Part shown: piece after piece, positions 1-6,461 of the stretch | Position numbering within the stretch: position 1 is the stretch's first letter | How the letters are laid out: each line of letters opens with the position of its first letter | NCBI GenBank assembly: GCA_900542615.1 | Contig: UQOG01000077.1 | Location: 1 to 9,611 of the forward strand | From: an uncultured Eubacteriales bacterium | Lineage (GTDB): Bacteria; Bacillota; Clostridia; Christensenellales; CAG-138 | Direction of reading: 5' to 3' | DNA: 9,611 bases | The notes under the pieces: generated by a model | The model's database searches: none | Told to the model about the DNA's origin: nothing | Seen by the model: the letters and a program-made list of their open reading frames with translations, nothing else | Position numbers and translations under genes: made by a program

Positions 1-435
1 CCCTCTGGCGCCTGCCTGCCCCGTCGCACCGGTGGCCCCCGTGGGCCCGGTCGCCCCCGCTATCCCCATGGGGCCGGTCGCACCGGTCGCCCCGGTGGCG
101 CCTGCTACTCCCGGCTGTCCCGCCGCCCCTGTTGGCCCGGTTGCACCAGTCGCGCCGGTTGCGCCGGTTGCGCCCGCCGCTCCCGCTTCCCCCGGCTGCC
201 CAGCCGCCCCTGTCGGCCCTGTAACCCCTGTTGCGCCGGTTGGGCCGGTTGCCCCAGCTGCGCCCGTAGGCCCAGTTGGACCGGGCGGCCCTGCTTCACC
301 TGTTGGGCCAGTAGGGCCAGTGGGGCCGGGCGGCCCTGCATCTCCCGCAGGGCCGGTAGGGCCGGGAACCGGACAGAGGCACTTGCATGGTAGGCAACCG
401 TTCATCCCGCAGCCCTTTTGATTTCTACAACGCAT
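1..435 (-). CDS. Collagen-like (Gly-X-Y repeat) protein, N-terminal part
   Basis: The start of a collagen-like surface protein; its 3' end lies beyond position 1. The frame is open for all 145 visible codons. Residues 1-24 are a short head rich in Cys (positions 3, 9, 14, 17, 19 and 21) beginning MRCRNQKGCG. From residue 25 there are 40 uninterrupted Gly-X-Y triplets, mostly GAT, GPT and GPP. Thr is frequent in the Y position, as in bacterial collagen-like glycoproteins of the BclA type, where Thr carries sugars. There is no Sec signal peptide. I chose ATG 435 because GGAGG (446-450) lies 11 bases upstream and the two nearer ATGs run into stops. Part of the repeat recurs with an 81-base period (GAAGQPG at about 110 and 191). 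By family analogy it may sit on the spore surface (exosporium), which is an inference. The opposite strand also reads open through the repeat, but that is a shadow. Confidence 0.85.
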   Translation of the reverse strand, partial: MRCRNQKGCGMNGCLPCKCLCPVPGPTGPAGDAGPPGPTGPTGPTGEAGPPGPTGPTGAAGATGPTGATGVTGPTGAAGQPGEAGAAGATGATGATGATGPTGAAGQPGVAGATGATGATGPMGIAGATGPTGATGATGQAGARG

Positions 436-467
436 ATGCCATGCATCCTCCAATTTATGTCTTTTCA

Positions 468-496
468 TATTCTATGATATCGAAAAGCCATTAGTT
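468..496 (-). promoter_or_regulatory. Possible sporulation (sigma-K/sigma-E type) promoter of the collagen-like gene
   Basis: On the minus strand CATAGAATA (476-468) matches the CATAnnnTA -10 pattern of mother-cell sigma factors, and AAC (496-494) lies 17 bases upstream, as in the sigma-K pattern AC-N16/17-CATAnnnTA. Transcription would start near 460, leaving a short leader with GGAGG at 450-446 before the ATG at 435. A sigma-A reading (TTGTAA with a poor -10) is possible but weaker. Confidence 0.4.
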
Positions 497-591
497 ACAA
501 TGCAGACGACTTACATTGGCATAAACGAATCAGAAGGTTTGATGGATTGCCCATGTGTTAGAGGCGGCGCAGGCGGAAAATAGCCAAACGC

Positions 592-629
592 AAAAAAATT
601 AGGGCCAACGCATGGCGCGCCTTGGCCCT
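592..629 (-). terminator. Intrinsic terminator (stem partly usable in both directions)
   Basis: A perfect 8-bp stem, AGGGCCAA (601-608) with TTGGCCCT (622-629), has a 13-base loop. On the minus strand it is followed by AA and seven T (598-592), a good Rho-independent terminator. On the plus strand it is followed by GGATTTTGTTTTT, so it might also work weakly that way. It would end transcription coming from the membrane-protein gene or from an RNA in the hairpin-rich stretch before the collagen-like gene. Confidence 0.65.
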
Positions 630-856
630 GGATTTTGTTTTTCCCATCGTCGCTATGCCAAAGTGGCAAAGCATCCGCTGAAAAAAAGCGCCCTCTAACA
701 GCTGCCTCTCTTTGCTGGAAAAAGGGGAGCGGCTTTTGCATAAAAGCCTCCTCAAACGATATAACGTCCATGGCGGCGAACCGCCCCTGTTCCTAAGGCG
801 CGCAATGTAGTGACAAACCGGCTCCGCAAACAAAGGCTTTCACTGTTTTTGTCACA
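592..856 (-). other. Hairpin-dense intergenic stretch, candidate structured RNA or repeat element
   Basis: Positions 436-865 hold no convincing gene. Within 592-856 there are five dyads: GTGACAAA/TTTGTCAC (810-817 with 848-855), GGCGG/CCGCC with a TTCG loop on the minus strand (772-785), GGCTTTT/AAAAGCC with a 4-base loop (731-748), TGCCA/TGGCA (656-668), and the terminator stem (601-629). On the minus strand the set ends at the T-tract, as an sRNA or a structured 3' UTR would. A 76-codon minus-strand frame from an ATG at 741 has a good GAGGAGG site but runs straight through the terminator hairpin and resembles nothing I know. I do not call it a gene. A dispersed intergenic repeat is an equally possible reading. 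Confidence 0.35.
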
Positions 857-865
857 TGTTAGTTT

Positions 866-1153
866 TTAACGTGTTTTCTTTCCGGAAATGCGATAGATAA
901 AATCTGCCATTAGCGCGCCTAATAATAAACAGGCAAACACAATAGCTTCAATCTTAAATGTCCAAAGCGATGCGTGCCTGATTATATCAAGTGCGACCCT
1001 TATCGCAATCAAAACAAATATCAGGCAACCTGTTGCCAGCAATGGCCTATTCCATTTTCGTGTTGCATATCGTATTGCAGCCCCGATTATGAATGGGAAA
1101 AAGCAACCTATAACAATGTCCAATGCATTCCAAGTATGATTATCCATATCCAT
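866..1153 (-). CDS. Small three-helix membrane protein, function unknown
   Basis: A 95-residue protein I do not recognise. It has three hydrophobic stretches, at about residues 11-28, 38-57 and 67-88, with basic residues between (RYATRKWNR) and at the end (RISGKKTR), so it is probably an integral membrane protein of the cytoplasmic membrane. There are two possible starts, ATG 1153 and ATG 1147. AAAGGG lies 11 bases before the first and AAGGG 8 bases before the second, so the second may be the real one. The gene is AT-rich: 22 of 60 bases are G or C in 901-960, unlike the GC-rich genes on either side. It lies alone between the ssrA terminator and the hairpin-rich stretch. Horizontal acquisition is possible but is an inference. 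Confidence 0.6.
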   Translation of the reverse strand: MDMDNHTWNALDIVIGCFFPFIIGAAIRYATRKWNRPLLATGCLIFVLIAIRVALDIIRHASLWTFKIEAIVFACLLLGALMADFIYRISGKKTR

Positions 1154-1240
1154 ATCCCTTCTATCCCTTTGCCACCACCCCTAGCCTATGGGTTTCATTA
1201 TTTTGTTTAGATCGGCTGGACACGGGCACAAATTTGGGGC

Positions 1241-1274
1241 AAAAAAAGCCCGGCGCGCGATATGGCCCCAGGCT
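1241..1274 (-). terminator. Intrinsic terminator of the smpB-ssrA unit
   Basis: Ten bases after the encoded CCA end of tmRNA the minus strand reads AGCCTGG (1274-1268), a 14-base loop, CCGGGCT (1253-1247), then a run of T to 1241. The 7-bp stem has one G-U pair. It is placed as expected to end ssrA transcription. Confidence 0.75.
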
Positions 1275-1283
1275 CTTGCATAA

Positions 1284-1636
1284 TGGTGGAGGCGAGGGGA
1301 GTCGAACCCCTGTCCGAAAACCTGTCAGCAAGACTTTCTCCGAGCGCAGCCGATCATTTCGGATTCCCCCGGCCCATCCCCGATCGGCAGGATATGGGTT
1401 TCGGTAGCTTCATCAGGTCCCACCTGCCGCAAAGCTTAGGCAGGCTGGTTCCCCACATTGATGACGCCCGGATCCGGCGGCGTGGGAACCGCCGGGCGGA
1501 CGCGCCGCCTAATTAGGCAGCGAGAGCAAAATCAGATTTGCCAGTTAAATTTAAGGTTTCCCGTTTTTATCGAAGCACGGGTCTTCGGCTCGCTTATCCG
1601 GCCTCCATGATCCCCGTCGAAACCATGTACGCCCCC
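1284..1636 (-). ncRNA. ssrA: tmRNA (10Sa RNA)
   Basis: Transfer-messenger RNA of 353 nt, which rescues stalled ribosomes together with SmpB. The 5' end GGGGGCG (1636-1630) pairs with CGCCTCC near the 3' end (one G-U), forming the 7-bp acceptor stem, and the CCA is encoded (1286-1284). The T-arm is AGGGG-TTCGACT-CCCCT. The 5' region has the typical GGTTTCGACGGGGATCATGG. The tag reading frame runs 1542-1513: GGC AAA TCT GAT TTT GCT CTC GCT GCC TAA, giving GKSDFALAA after the charged Ala. The -ALAA end is the usual protease signal. The resume codon GGC is preceded by TAACT, with the A at -4 that is normally conserved. GCCTAATTAGGC around the stop forms helix 5. This is a one-piece tmRNA with no permutation, and its 3' end is intact. 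It lies 29 bases after the smpB stop and probably shares a transcript with it. Confidence 0.97.
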
Positions 1637-1642
1637 ATTGTA

Positions 1643-1659
1643 TGGGCCGCGCCGGCCCA
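1643..1659 (-). promoter_or_regulatory. GC-rich hairpin between smpB and ssrA, possible processing element
   Basis: Perfect 7-bp stem TGGGCCG/CGGCCCA (1659-1653 with 1649-1643) with a 3-base loop, filling most of the 29-base smpB-ssrA gap. It is followed by TACAAT directly against the mature tmRNA 5' end, not by a T-tract, so it is not a normal terminator. It may guide 5' processing (RNase P or another RNase) of a smpB-ssrA transcript. This role is inferred. Confidence 0.4.
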
Positions 1660-1665
1660 ATTGTT

Positions 1666-2133
1666 TTACCGTTCCTGCATCCGCATCCTGCGGTCCATGT
1701 CCCGCTTGGCGTCCCGCTCCGCCAGGGCGCTGCGCTTATCGTACAGCTTCTTGCCCTTGGCCACCGCCAGCTCCAGCTTGACCCTGCCGTCCTTCAGGTA
1801 CAGCTGCAAGGGGATCAGGCTATAGCCGTCCGCCTGGGACAGGGCCTGGAGCTTGCGGATCTCCCGCTTATGCAGCAGCAGCCGCCGGCTGCGGAAGGGG
1901 TCCCGGTTGTAGATGTTGCCCTGCTCGTATGGGCTGATGTGCATTCCGATCACATACATCTGCCCATCCTTCACCTGGGCGTAGCAATCCTTCAGGTTCA
2001 CCTTGCCGGCCCGGATGCTTTTGACCTCCGTCCCCACCAGCTCTATCCCGCATTCGTAGGTATCCTCGATGAAATAATCGTGCCTGGCCTTGCGGTTCTG
2101 GGCCACGGGCTTTACGCCCTTTTGTACCGGCAT
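1666..2133 (-). CDS. smpB: SsrA-binding protein SmpB
   Basis: SmpB binds the tRNA-like domain of tmRNA and brings it to stalled ribosomes in the cytoplasm. The 155 residues match the usual family length. The N-terminal half carries the OB-fold motifs RKARHDYFIEDTYECGIEL, GTEVKSIRAGKVNLKDCY and the ISPYEQGN stretch at about residues 66-73. The C-terminal tail (KGKKLYDKRSALAERDAKRD and a basic end) is the segment that enters the empty mRNA channel. The ATG at 2133 is preceded by GGCGGTG at about 5 bases. The gene starts 30 bases after the rnr stop and ends 29 bases before ssrA, so the three trans-translation partners are likely co-transcribed. Confidence 0.97.
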   Translation of the reverse strand: MPVQKGVKPVAQNRKARHDYFIEDTYECGIELVGTEVKSIRAGKVNLKDCYAQVKDGQMYVIGMHISPYEQGNIYNRDPFRSRRLLLHKREIRKLQALSQADGYSLIPLQLYLKDGRVKLELAVAKGKKLYDKRSALAERDAKRDMDRRMRMQER

Positions 2134-2163
2134 AGGTTCACCGCCTTTCCCTTTCCTATTCTA

Positions 2164-4479
2164 TCATTTTCCCGCCGCTTTTACAACCTTGCCGCCGGAT
2201 CCCCGCCGGACGTTTCTATGCCCCGGGCTCTTCTTCTCCCCCGAGGCCGCCTCCCCCTTATGGGAAGCCGGGGCCTTCCCCCCTTGCTGGCCGCTCCTGC
2301 CCTTTGCCTGGCTCCGCCGCCGTCCGTTGCCCGGGCCTTCCCCGTCCTTCTTTTTGCCCTGGCTGCCAGCGCTCCGCTCCAGGACAAAGTCCACATTTCC
2401 GGTCTCCAGGTCCGCCCCCGTTACCCGGATGGTCACCTGGTCCCCCAACCGGTAGACCTTGCCTGTGCTCCTGCCCACCATACGGTAGTTTTGCTCGTCC
2501 AGGATGTAATAATCATCCTCCATGGAGCCAATTCGTACCATCCCCTCTACCGTATTGGGCAATTGTACAAAAAAACCATACTGGGCCACCCCGGAAATGA
2601 TCCCGGTCTCCACCGTACCGATCCGGTCTTTCATATATTCGCACTTCTTCAGGTCGTCCGCCGCCCGCTCCGCTTCCAGGGCGGCCAGCTCCCGCTGGGA
2701 ACAGTGCTGGGCAATCTCCTCCATGCGCTGCGCCCAATCCGCCCGCTGCTTTTCATCCAGCTCCCCGTGGAGCATGGCCTTGAGCAGCCGGTGTACCGTC
2801 AGATCCGGATACCGCCGGATGGGGGAGGTAAAGTGGCAATAGTCTCCTATGGCCAAACCAAAATGCCCCAAGCATTCCGGCGCATACCGGGCCTTGCGCA
2901 GGGAGCGCAGGGTCACCCGGCTGATCACCGCTTCTTCCTTGGTGCCCTTGCTGGCCAACAGCACCTTTTGCAGTGTGGCGGGCCGCAGGTTATTCAGGCT
3001 CTTGATGCCATAGCCCAGGGTGTGTAAAAAGGTGTTGAGCTGCTGTAGCTTCTCCTTGTCCGGGGTCTCATGGACCCTGTACAGGAAGGGAATCCCCATT
3101 TGCCGGGCATGGTTTGCCACGGTTTCGTTGGCCAGCAGCATAAATTCCTCGATCATCTGGTTGGATATGCCCCGTTCATACAGCTTCACATCCACCGTAT
3201 GGCCTTTTTTGTCCAATATCAGCTTGGCTTCCGCCAGATCGAAGTCCATGCTTCCCCGTTTGAACCGCCGGTTTCGAAGCTTTTCCATCAAGGCCCCCAT
3301 GTTGGAAAGCATGGGCCAAATATCTTTATAGGTTTCCAACAGGGCTTTGTCCCCGTCGAACATGGCGTTTACGTCCTCGTAGGTCATCCGGTAGCGGGTG
3401 CGGATCACCGTCTCCGCCAACCGGTGGCTTACCACCTTCCCCGCCGGGTCCAGCTCCATGATGCAGGACAGGGTCAGTTTCTCCGTATTGGGGTTGAGGG
3501 AGCAGACCCCATTGCTGATCTCCTTGGGCAGCATGGGCAGCACCCGATCCGGGAAATACACGCTGGTACCCCGCTTATATGCCTCCTGATCCAGGGGCGA
3601 CTGGGGGGTAACATAATGGCTCACGTCCGCGATATGCACCCCCAGTAGGCAGTTGCCTCCCTTCAGCATCACCAGGGACACCGCATCGTCCAGATCCTTG
3701 GCATCCGCCCCGTCGACGGTGATGCATGGCAGGGCCCGCAGGTCCTCCCGCCGGGCGATCTCCTCTGAGGCCACCGGTTTGTTCAGGTTCCGGGCTTGCC
3801 GGGCCGCCGTCTTGGAGAAATCATCCGGCAAGTCCATCCGCCGGATGATGGACAGGATATCCGTGCCTGCCTTCTCCTTGCTGCCCAGCACCTCCACCAC
3901 CCGGCCGGTCAAGGGCCGGCGGCCATCGGGATATTGAAGGATCTCCGCTACCACCTTATCCCCTTGCTTGGCCCCGTCCACATCGCCAGGCCGGATCAGC
4001 ACATCCATATACAGCCGGGTATCGTCCGGCACCACATAGCCGCCGCCAGCCCCTTCGTCGTCCTCAAAGGTACCCACGATCTTCTTCTGTCCCCGGCTGG
4101 CAATGAGGGCCACCTCCGCCTCCGGATTGCCGCCCCGGCTGATCTGGTCCGTTTGCCGCACCCACACCATATCCCCGTGCATGGCCCCGTGGATGGCGTC
4201 CGCCGGCAGGAATAGATCCGGCGTGCCGTCCGCCGGGATGAAAAACCCAAAGCCCCGGGCATTCCCCTGGACCCGGCCATAATGCAGGCCCATCTGTTCC
4301 GGCAGGGCCAGCTTGCGCTTCCGGGTCAGCATGACCCGGCCGGTGGACAGCAGCCGCTCAATGGCCGCCGCCCCCTGATCGGGGTCCTCTAGGGGCTCCA
4401 GCAGGGCCTCCGGTGCAGCTGGATTGCCGCTCCGCCGGAGGGTCTCCAATAATAAGGTTTCCATTTCCTGGTTGGTCAT
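2164..4479 (-). CDS. rnr: Ribonuclease R (3'-5' exoribonuclease, RNase II/RNB family)
   Basis: A processive 3'-5' exoribonuclease that degrades structured RNA, including mRNA released by trans-translation. The 771 residues fit RNase R. Order of parts: N-terminal winged-helix-like region (about 1-60), cold-shock domains (about 65-110 with GNARGFGFFIP, and about 135-200), RNB catalytic domain (about 245-570), S1 domain (about 620-702, GIISGVAQYGFFVQLP), and a Lys/Arg/Gly-rich tail (703-771). The metal-binding acidic residues are present as DGADAKDLDDAV (D256, D262, D264, D265), and FTSPIRRYPDL (550-560) is the other hallmark. The ATG at 4479 has AGAGG 7 bases upstream. A strong terminator hairpin lies immediately before it (4501-4534), so expression may depend on read-through from secG or on a promoter I cannot see. 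smpB follows after 30 bases. Confidence 0.97.
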   Translation of the reverse strand: MTNQEMETLLLETLRRSGNPAAPEALLEPLEDPDQGAAAIERLLSTGRVMLTRKRKLALPEQMGLHYGRVQGNARGFGFFIPADGTPDLFLPADAIHGAMHGDMVWVRQTDQISRGGNPEAEVALIASRGQKKIVGTFEDDEGAGGGYVVPDDTRLYMDVLIRPGDVDGAKQGDKVVAEILQYPDGRRPLTGRVVEVLGSKEKAGTDILSIIRRMDLPDDFSKTAARQARNLNKPVASEEIARREDLRALPCITVDGADAKDLDDAVSLVMLKGGNCLLGVHIADVSHYVTPQSPLDQEAYKRGTSVYFPDRVLPMLPKEISNGVCSLNPNTEKLTLSCIMELDPAGKVVSHRLAETVIRTRYRMTYEDVNAMFDGDKALLETYKDIWPMLSNMGALMEKLRNRRFKRGSMDFDLAEAKLILDKKGHTVDVKLYERGISNQMIEEFMLLANETVANHARQMGIPFLYRVHETPDKEKLQQLNTFLHTLGYGIKSLNNLRPATLQKVLLASKGTKEEAVISRVTLRSLRKARYAPECLGHFGLAIGDYCHFTSPIRRYPDLTVHRLLKAMLHGELDEKQRADWAQRMEEIAQHCSQRELAALEAERAADDLKKCEYMKDRIGTVETGIISGVAQYGFFVQLPNTVEGMVRIGSMEDDYYILDEQNYRMVGRSTGKVYRLGDQVTIRVTGADLETGNVDFVLERSAGSQGKKKDGEGPGNGRRRSQAKGRSGQQGGKAPASHKGEAASGEKKSPGHRNVRRGSGGKVVKAAGK

Positions 4480-4500
4480 AAATTTCCTCTCTTTTGTTCC

Positions 4501-4534
4501 AACAAAAATGGGAGTATGCCCGCAGCATACTCCC
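4501..4534 (-). terminator. Strong hairpin terminator after secG, possible attenuator of rnr
   Basis: Perfect 10-bp stem GGGAGTATGC/GCATACTCCC (4510-4519 with 4525-4534), 5-base loop, then ATTTTTGTT on the minus strand. It ends 22 bases before the secG-side of the rnr start codon. The T-tract itself is half of a second palindrome, TTTTGTT-CC-AACAAAA (4493-4508), so the U-tract could pair with the A-rich bases just before the rnr ribosome binding site. Confidence 0.8.
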
Positions 4535-4555
4535 TTGCAAAATCCAATGTTCCGC

Positions 4556-4795
4556 TTATGCCAAGATCATGATCAAAATCGCCAGTACGCCGATGATAAT
4601 GGCGGCGACAACGGTGATCTTCTGAAGCTTGGCCTCCCGGCTGGCCGCCTGGCCCCGGGCTGTAAAGGACTGGGTATCACCAGCAAAGGCGCCGCCCAGA
4701 CCGCTGGATTTGGTCTGCTGCATCAGCACGGCCGCGATCAATACGATCGAGCATAGGACGAGAATGCTGGTAAGGATTATATTCAAAGTAGTCAT
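4556..4795 (-). CDS. secG: Protein translocase subunit SecG
   Basis: Small membrane subunit of the SecYEG translocon, which assists SecA-driven export. 79 residues with two transmembrane helices (about 5-25 and 58-78) joined by the conserved cytoplasmic loop LMQQTKSSGLGGAFAGDTQ (24-42), the diagnostic SecG motif. The ATG at 4795 is preceded by GGAGGAG at 8 bases. It lies 111 bases after gpmI, with a possible promoter of its own in that gap, and is followed by a strong terminator before rnr. secG between glycolytic genes and rnr-smpB is a typical Firmicutes arrangement. Confidence 0.97.
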   Translation of the reverse strand: MTTLNIILTSILVLCSIVLIAAVLMQQTKSSGLGGAFAGDTQSFTARGQAASREAKLQKITVVAAIIIGVLAILIMILA

Positions 4796-4851
4796 TATGT
4801 ATACTCCTCCATATCTTGCGTTCCATTGCCGTTTTCACAGCCGCAATTGAT

Positions 4852-4880
4852 AGTGTACCACAGCCCGTAGGAAAAAGCTA
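4852..4880 (-). promoter_or_regulatory. Possible secG promoter (extended -10)
   Basis: In the 111-base gpmI-secG gap the minus strand has TGGTACACT (4860-4852), an extended -10 with TACACT matching TATAAT at four of six bases. The -35 position (4880-4875, TAGCTT, 17-base spacer) is poor. It would let secG be transcribed apart from the glycolytic genes. Confidence 0.35.
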
Positions 4881-4906
4881 GAACTTTTTTCGTTTTTTTT
4901 GATATT

Positions 4907-6451
4907 TTAGCCTTCCAGCAGGCTCTTGCCGGTCATCTCCGGGGGAATGGGAAGGCCCATCAGCTCCAGCATGGTGGGCGCCAGGTCGCTGAGCCGGCCG
5001 CCGGTGCGCAGGGTAACATCCTTCCGGCTGTCGTCCACCAGGATCACCGGCACCGGGTTGGTGGTATGGGCGGTGAAGGGGGAACCATCGGCATCGTACA
5101 TCTGCTCGCTGTTGCCGTGGTCCGCCGTGATGATGGCCCGGCCGCCCATCTCCCGGATGGCGGCGATCACCTGGCCCACGCAGGCGTCCACCGCGTGGAT
5201 GGCGGCGGTAGCAGCCTCCATCACGCCGGTATGGCCCACCATATCCGGGTTGGCGAAGTTGAGGATCATCACGTCATACTTGCCGCTTTTCACCCGTTTT
5301 ACCGCTTCCTCCGCCACCTCGTAGGCGCTCATCTCCGGCTTCAGGTCATAGGTGGCCACCTTGGGGGAGGGGATTAAGGCCCGGTCCTCCCCGGGATTGG
5401 GGGCTTCCACCCCGCCGTTGAAGAAGAAGGTCACATGAGCGTATTTCTCGGTTTCCGCAATGCGCAGCTGGGTCTTGCCCAGGCTGGACAGGTATTCCCC
5501 CAGGGTATTCTCCAGCTTTTCCGGCTGAAAGGCCACATGGAGCTTGTCCCCAAAGGTGGCGTCATACTGGGTGAAGGAGACATAGTATACCGGGAAATAC
5601 CCATTGCGGCGGGTAAAGCCGTCGAAATCCTGGAAGATAAAGCTGCGGGTGATCTCCCGGGCCCGATCCGGCCGGAAGTTATAGAAAATGATGCTGTCGT
5701 TGGCCTGTATGGTAGCCACCGGGGCATCCCCTTCCATCACCACGATGGGCTTGATGAATTCATCCGTTACGTCTTGGTCGTAGCTGTCCTGGATGGCGGC
5801 CACAGGGTCCGCAGCCCGCACCCCTTCTCCGTACACCAGGGCGGCATAGGCCTGCTCCACCCGCTCATAGCGGTTGTCCCGGTCCATGGCGTAATAGCGG
5901 CCCATCACCGTGGCGATCTTGCCTACGCCGATCTCCGCCAGCTTGGCCTGGAGGGCTTCCACATACCCTTTGCCGCTGTGGGGGGGGACGTCCCGGCCAT
6001 CCATGAAGCAATGGACGTACACCTTCTTAAGCCCCTGGGCCTTGGCCAGCTCCACCAGGGCGTACAAATGGGTCAGGTGGCTATGCACCCCGCCGTCGGA
6101 GCAAAGGCCATACAGGTGTAGGGCGCTGTCATGGGCCTTGCAGTTTTCCACCGCCCCCAAAAAGGCGGGATTCTGGAAGAAATCCCCCTCCCGGATGGCC
6201 TTGGTGATCCGGGTCAGCTCCTGGTATACGATGCGGCCTGCGCCGATGTTCAGGTGGCCCACCTCGCTGTTGCCCATTTGCCCATCCGGCAGGCCCACGT
6301 CCTCCCCGGAAGCCGCGATCTGGGTATGGGGATAGGCGGCGGCCAGGGCCATGATGTTCTTGGCGCCGTCGGCGGCGATGGCGTTGCCCTTGGTTTCCGC
6401 CCGGCAGCCAAAACCATCCAGAATGATAAGGGCCGTAAGTTCCTTGGTCAT
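4907..6451 (-). CDS. gpmI: 2,3-bisphosphoglycerate-independent phosphoglycerate mutase
   Basis: Interconverts 3-phosphoglycerate and 2-phosphoglycerate in glycolysis, using two Mn ions and a phosphoserine intermediate. With the start at ATG 6451 the protein has 514 residues, the normal length, and its residues fall at the positions known for the Bacillus-type enzyme: D12, S62 (the phosphorylated serine, MGNSEVGH), H123, R153 and D154 (DGRDVPP), R185, K336, D403 and H407 (NPDMVGH), D444 and H445 (ADHGNSE), and H462. The frame is open further upstream to 6490, but that would overlap tpiA. At 6451 the ribosome site AAGGTG overlaps the tpiA stop codon and lies 6 bases before the ATG, which decides the start. 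It is the third gene of the pgk-tpiA-gpmI operon. Confidence 0.97.
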   Translation of the reverse strand: MTKELTALIILDGFGCRAETKGNAIAADGAKNIMALAAAYPHTQIAASGEDVGLPDGQMGNSEVGHLNIGAGRIVYQELTRITKAIREGDFFQNPAFLGAVENCKAHDSALHLYGLCSDGGVHSHLTHLYALVELAKAQGLKKVYVHCFMDGRDVPPHSGKGYVEALQAKLAEIGVGKIATVMGRYYAMDRDNRYERVEQAYAALVYGEGVRAADPVAAIQDSYDQDVTDEFIKPIVVMEGDAPVATIQANDSIIFYNFRPDRAREITRSFIFQDFDGFTRRNGYFPVYYVSFTQYDATFGDKLHVAFQPEKLENTLGEYLSSLGKTQLRIAETEKYAHVTFFFNGGVEAPNPGEDRALIPSPKVATYDLKPEMSAYEVAEEAVKRVKSGKYDVMILNFANPDMVGHTGVMEAATAAIHAVDACVGQVIAAIREMGGRAIITADHGNSEQMYDADGSPFTAHTTNPVPVILVDDSRKDVTLRTGGRLSDLAPTMLELMGLPIPPEMTGKSLLEG

Positions 6452-6461
6452 AGCTGGCACC

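Noticed and set aside
1..420. Repeats considered as a CRISPR array or minisatellite
   Set aside because: The units are 9-base-type codon triplets with variable third positions, without spacers; they keep an open Gly-X-Y frame, so they are coding repeats.
32..421. Long plus-strand frame of Pro-Val/Ala repeats (PVAPVAP type)
   Set aside because: It is the antisense of the Gly-X-Thr collagen repeat on the minus strand. The minus frame has a ribosome site, a sensible non-repeat head and a known repeat family; the plus frame has none of these.
511..771. Minus-strand small frame with a good GAGGAGG site before an ATG at 741
   Set aside because: The frame runs through a perfect terminator hairpin with its T-tract, has no recognisable features, and overlaps several RNA-like stems. 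I treat the region as non-coding, but conservation could change that.
558..833. Minus-strand 91-codon basic frame in the same stretch
   Set aside because: It has only a TTG start without a ribosome site and crosses the same hairpins; a shadow or a translated repeat is more likely than a gene.
1210..1213. GATC at the composition change left of ssrA as a second chimeric join
   Set aside because: GATC is common in this sequence, the change there is gradual, and no gene is cut at that point; not enough to claim a junction.
1642..3027. Plus-strand open frame of 461 codons across smpB and rnr
   Set aside because: It lies opposite two unmistakable genes, has no ribosome site or recognisable domain, and is explained by GC-rich codon use leaving the antisense frame open.
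4869..4900. A/T-rich hairpin with a T8 run after gpmI
   Set aside because: The T-run is on the plus strand, where no gene arrives; the minus strand, on which gpmI is transcribed, has an A-run there, so it is not a gpmI terminator. The stem is A-T only with a bulge.
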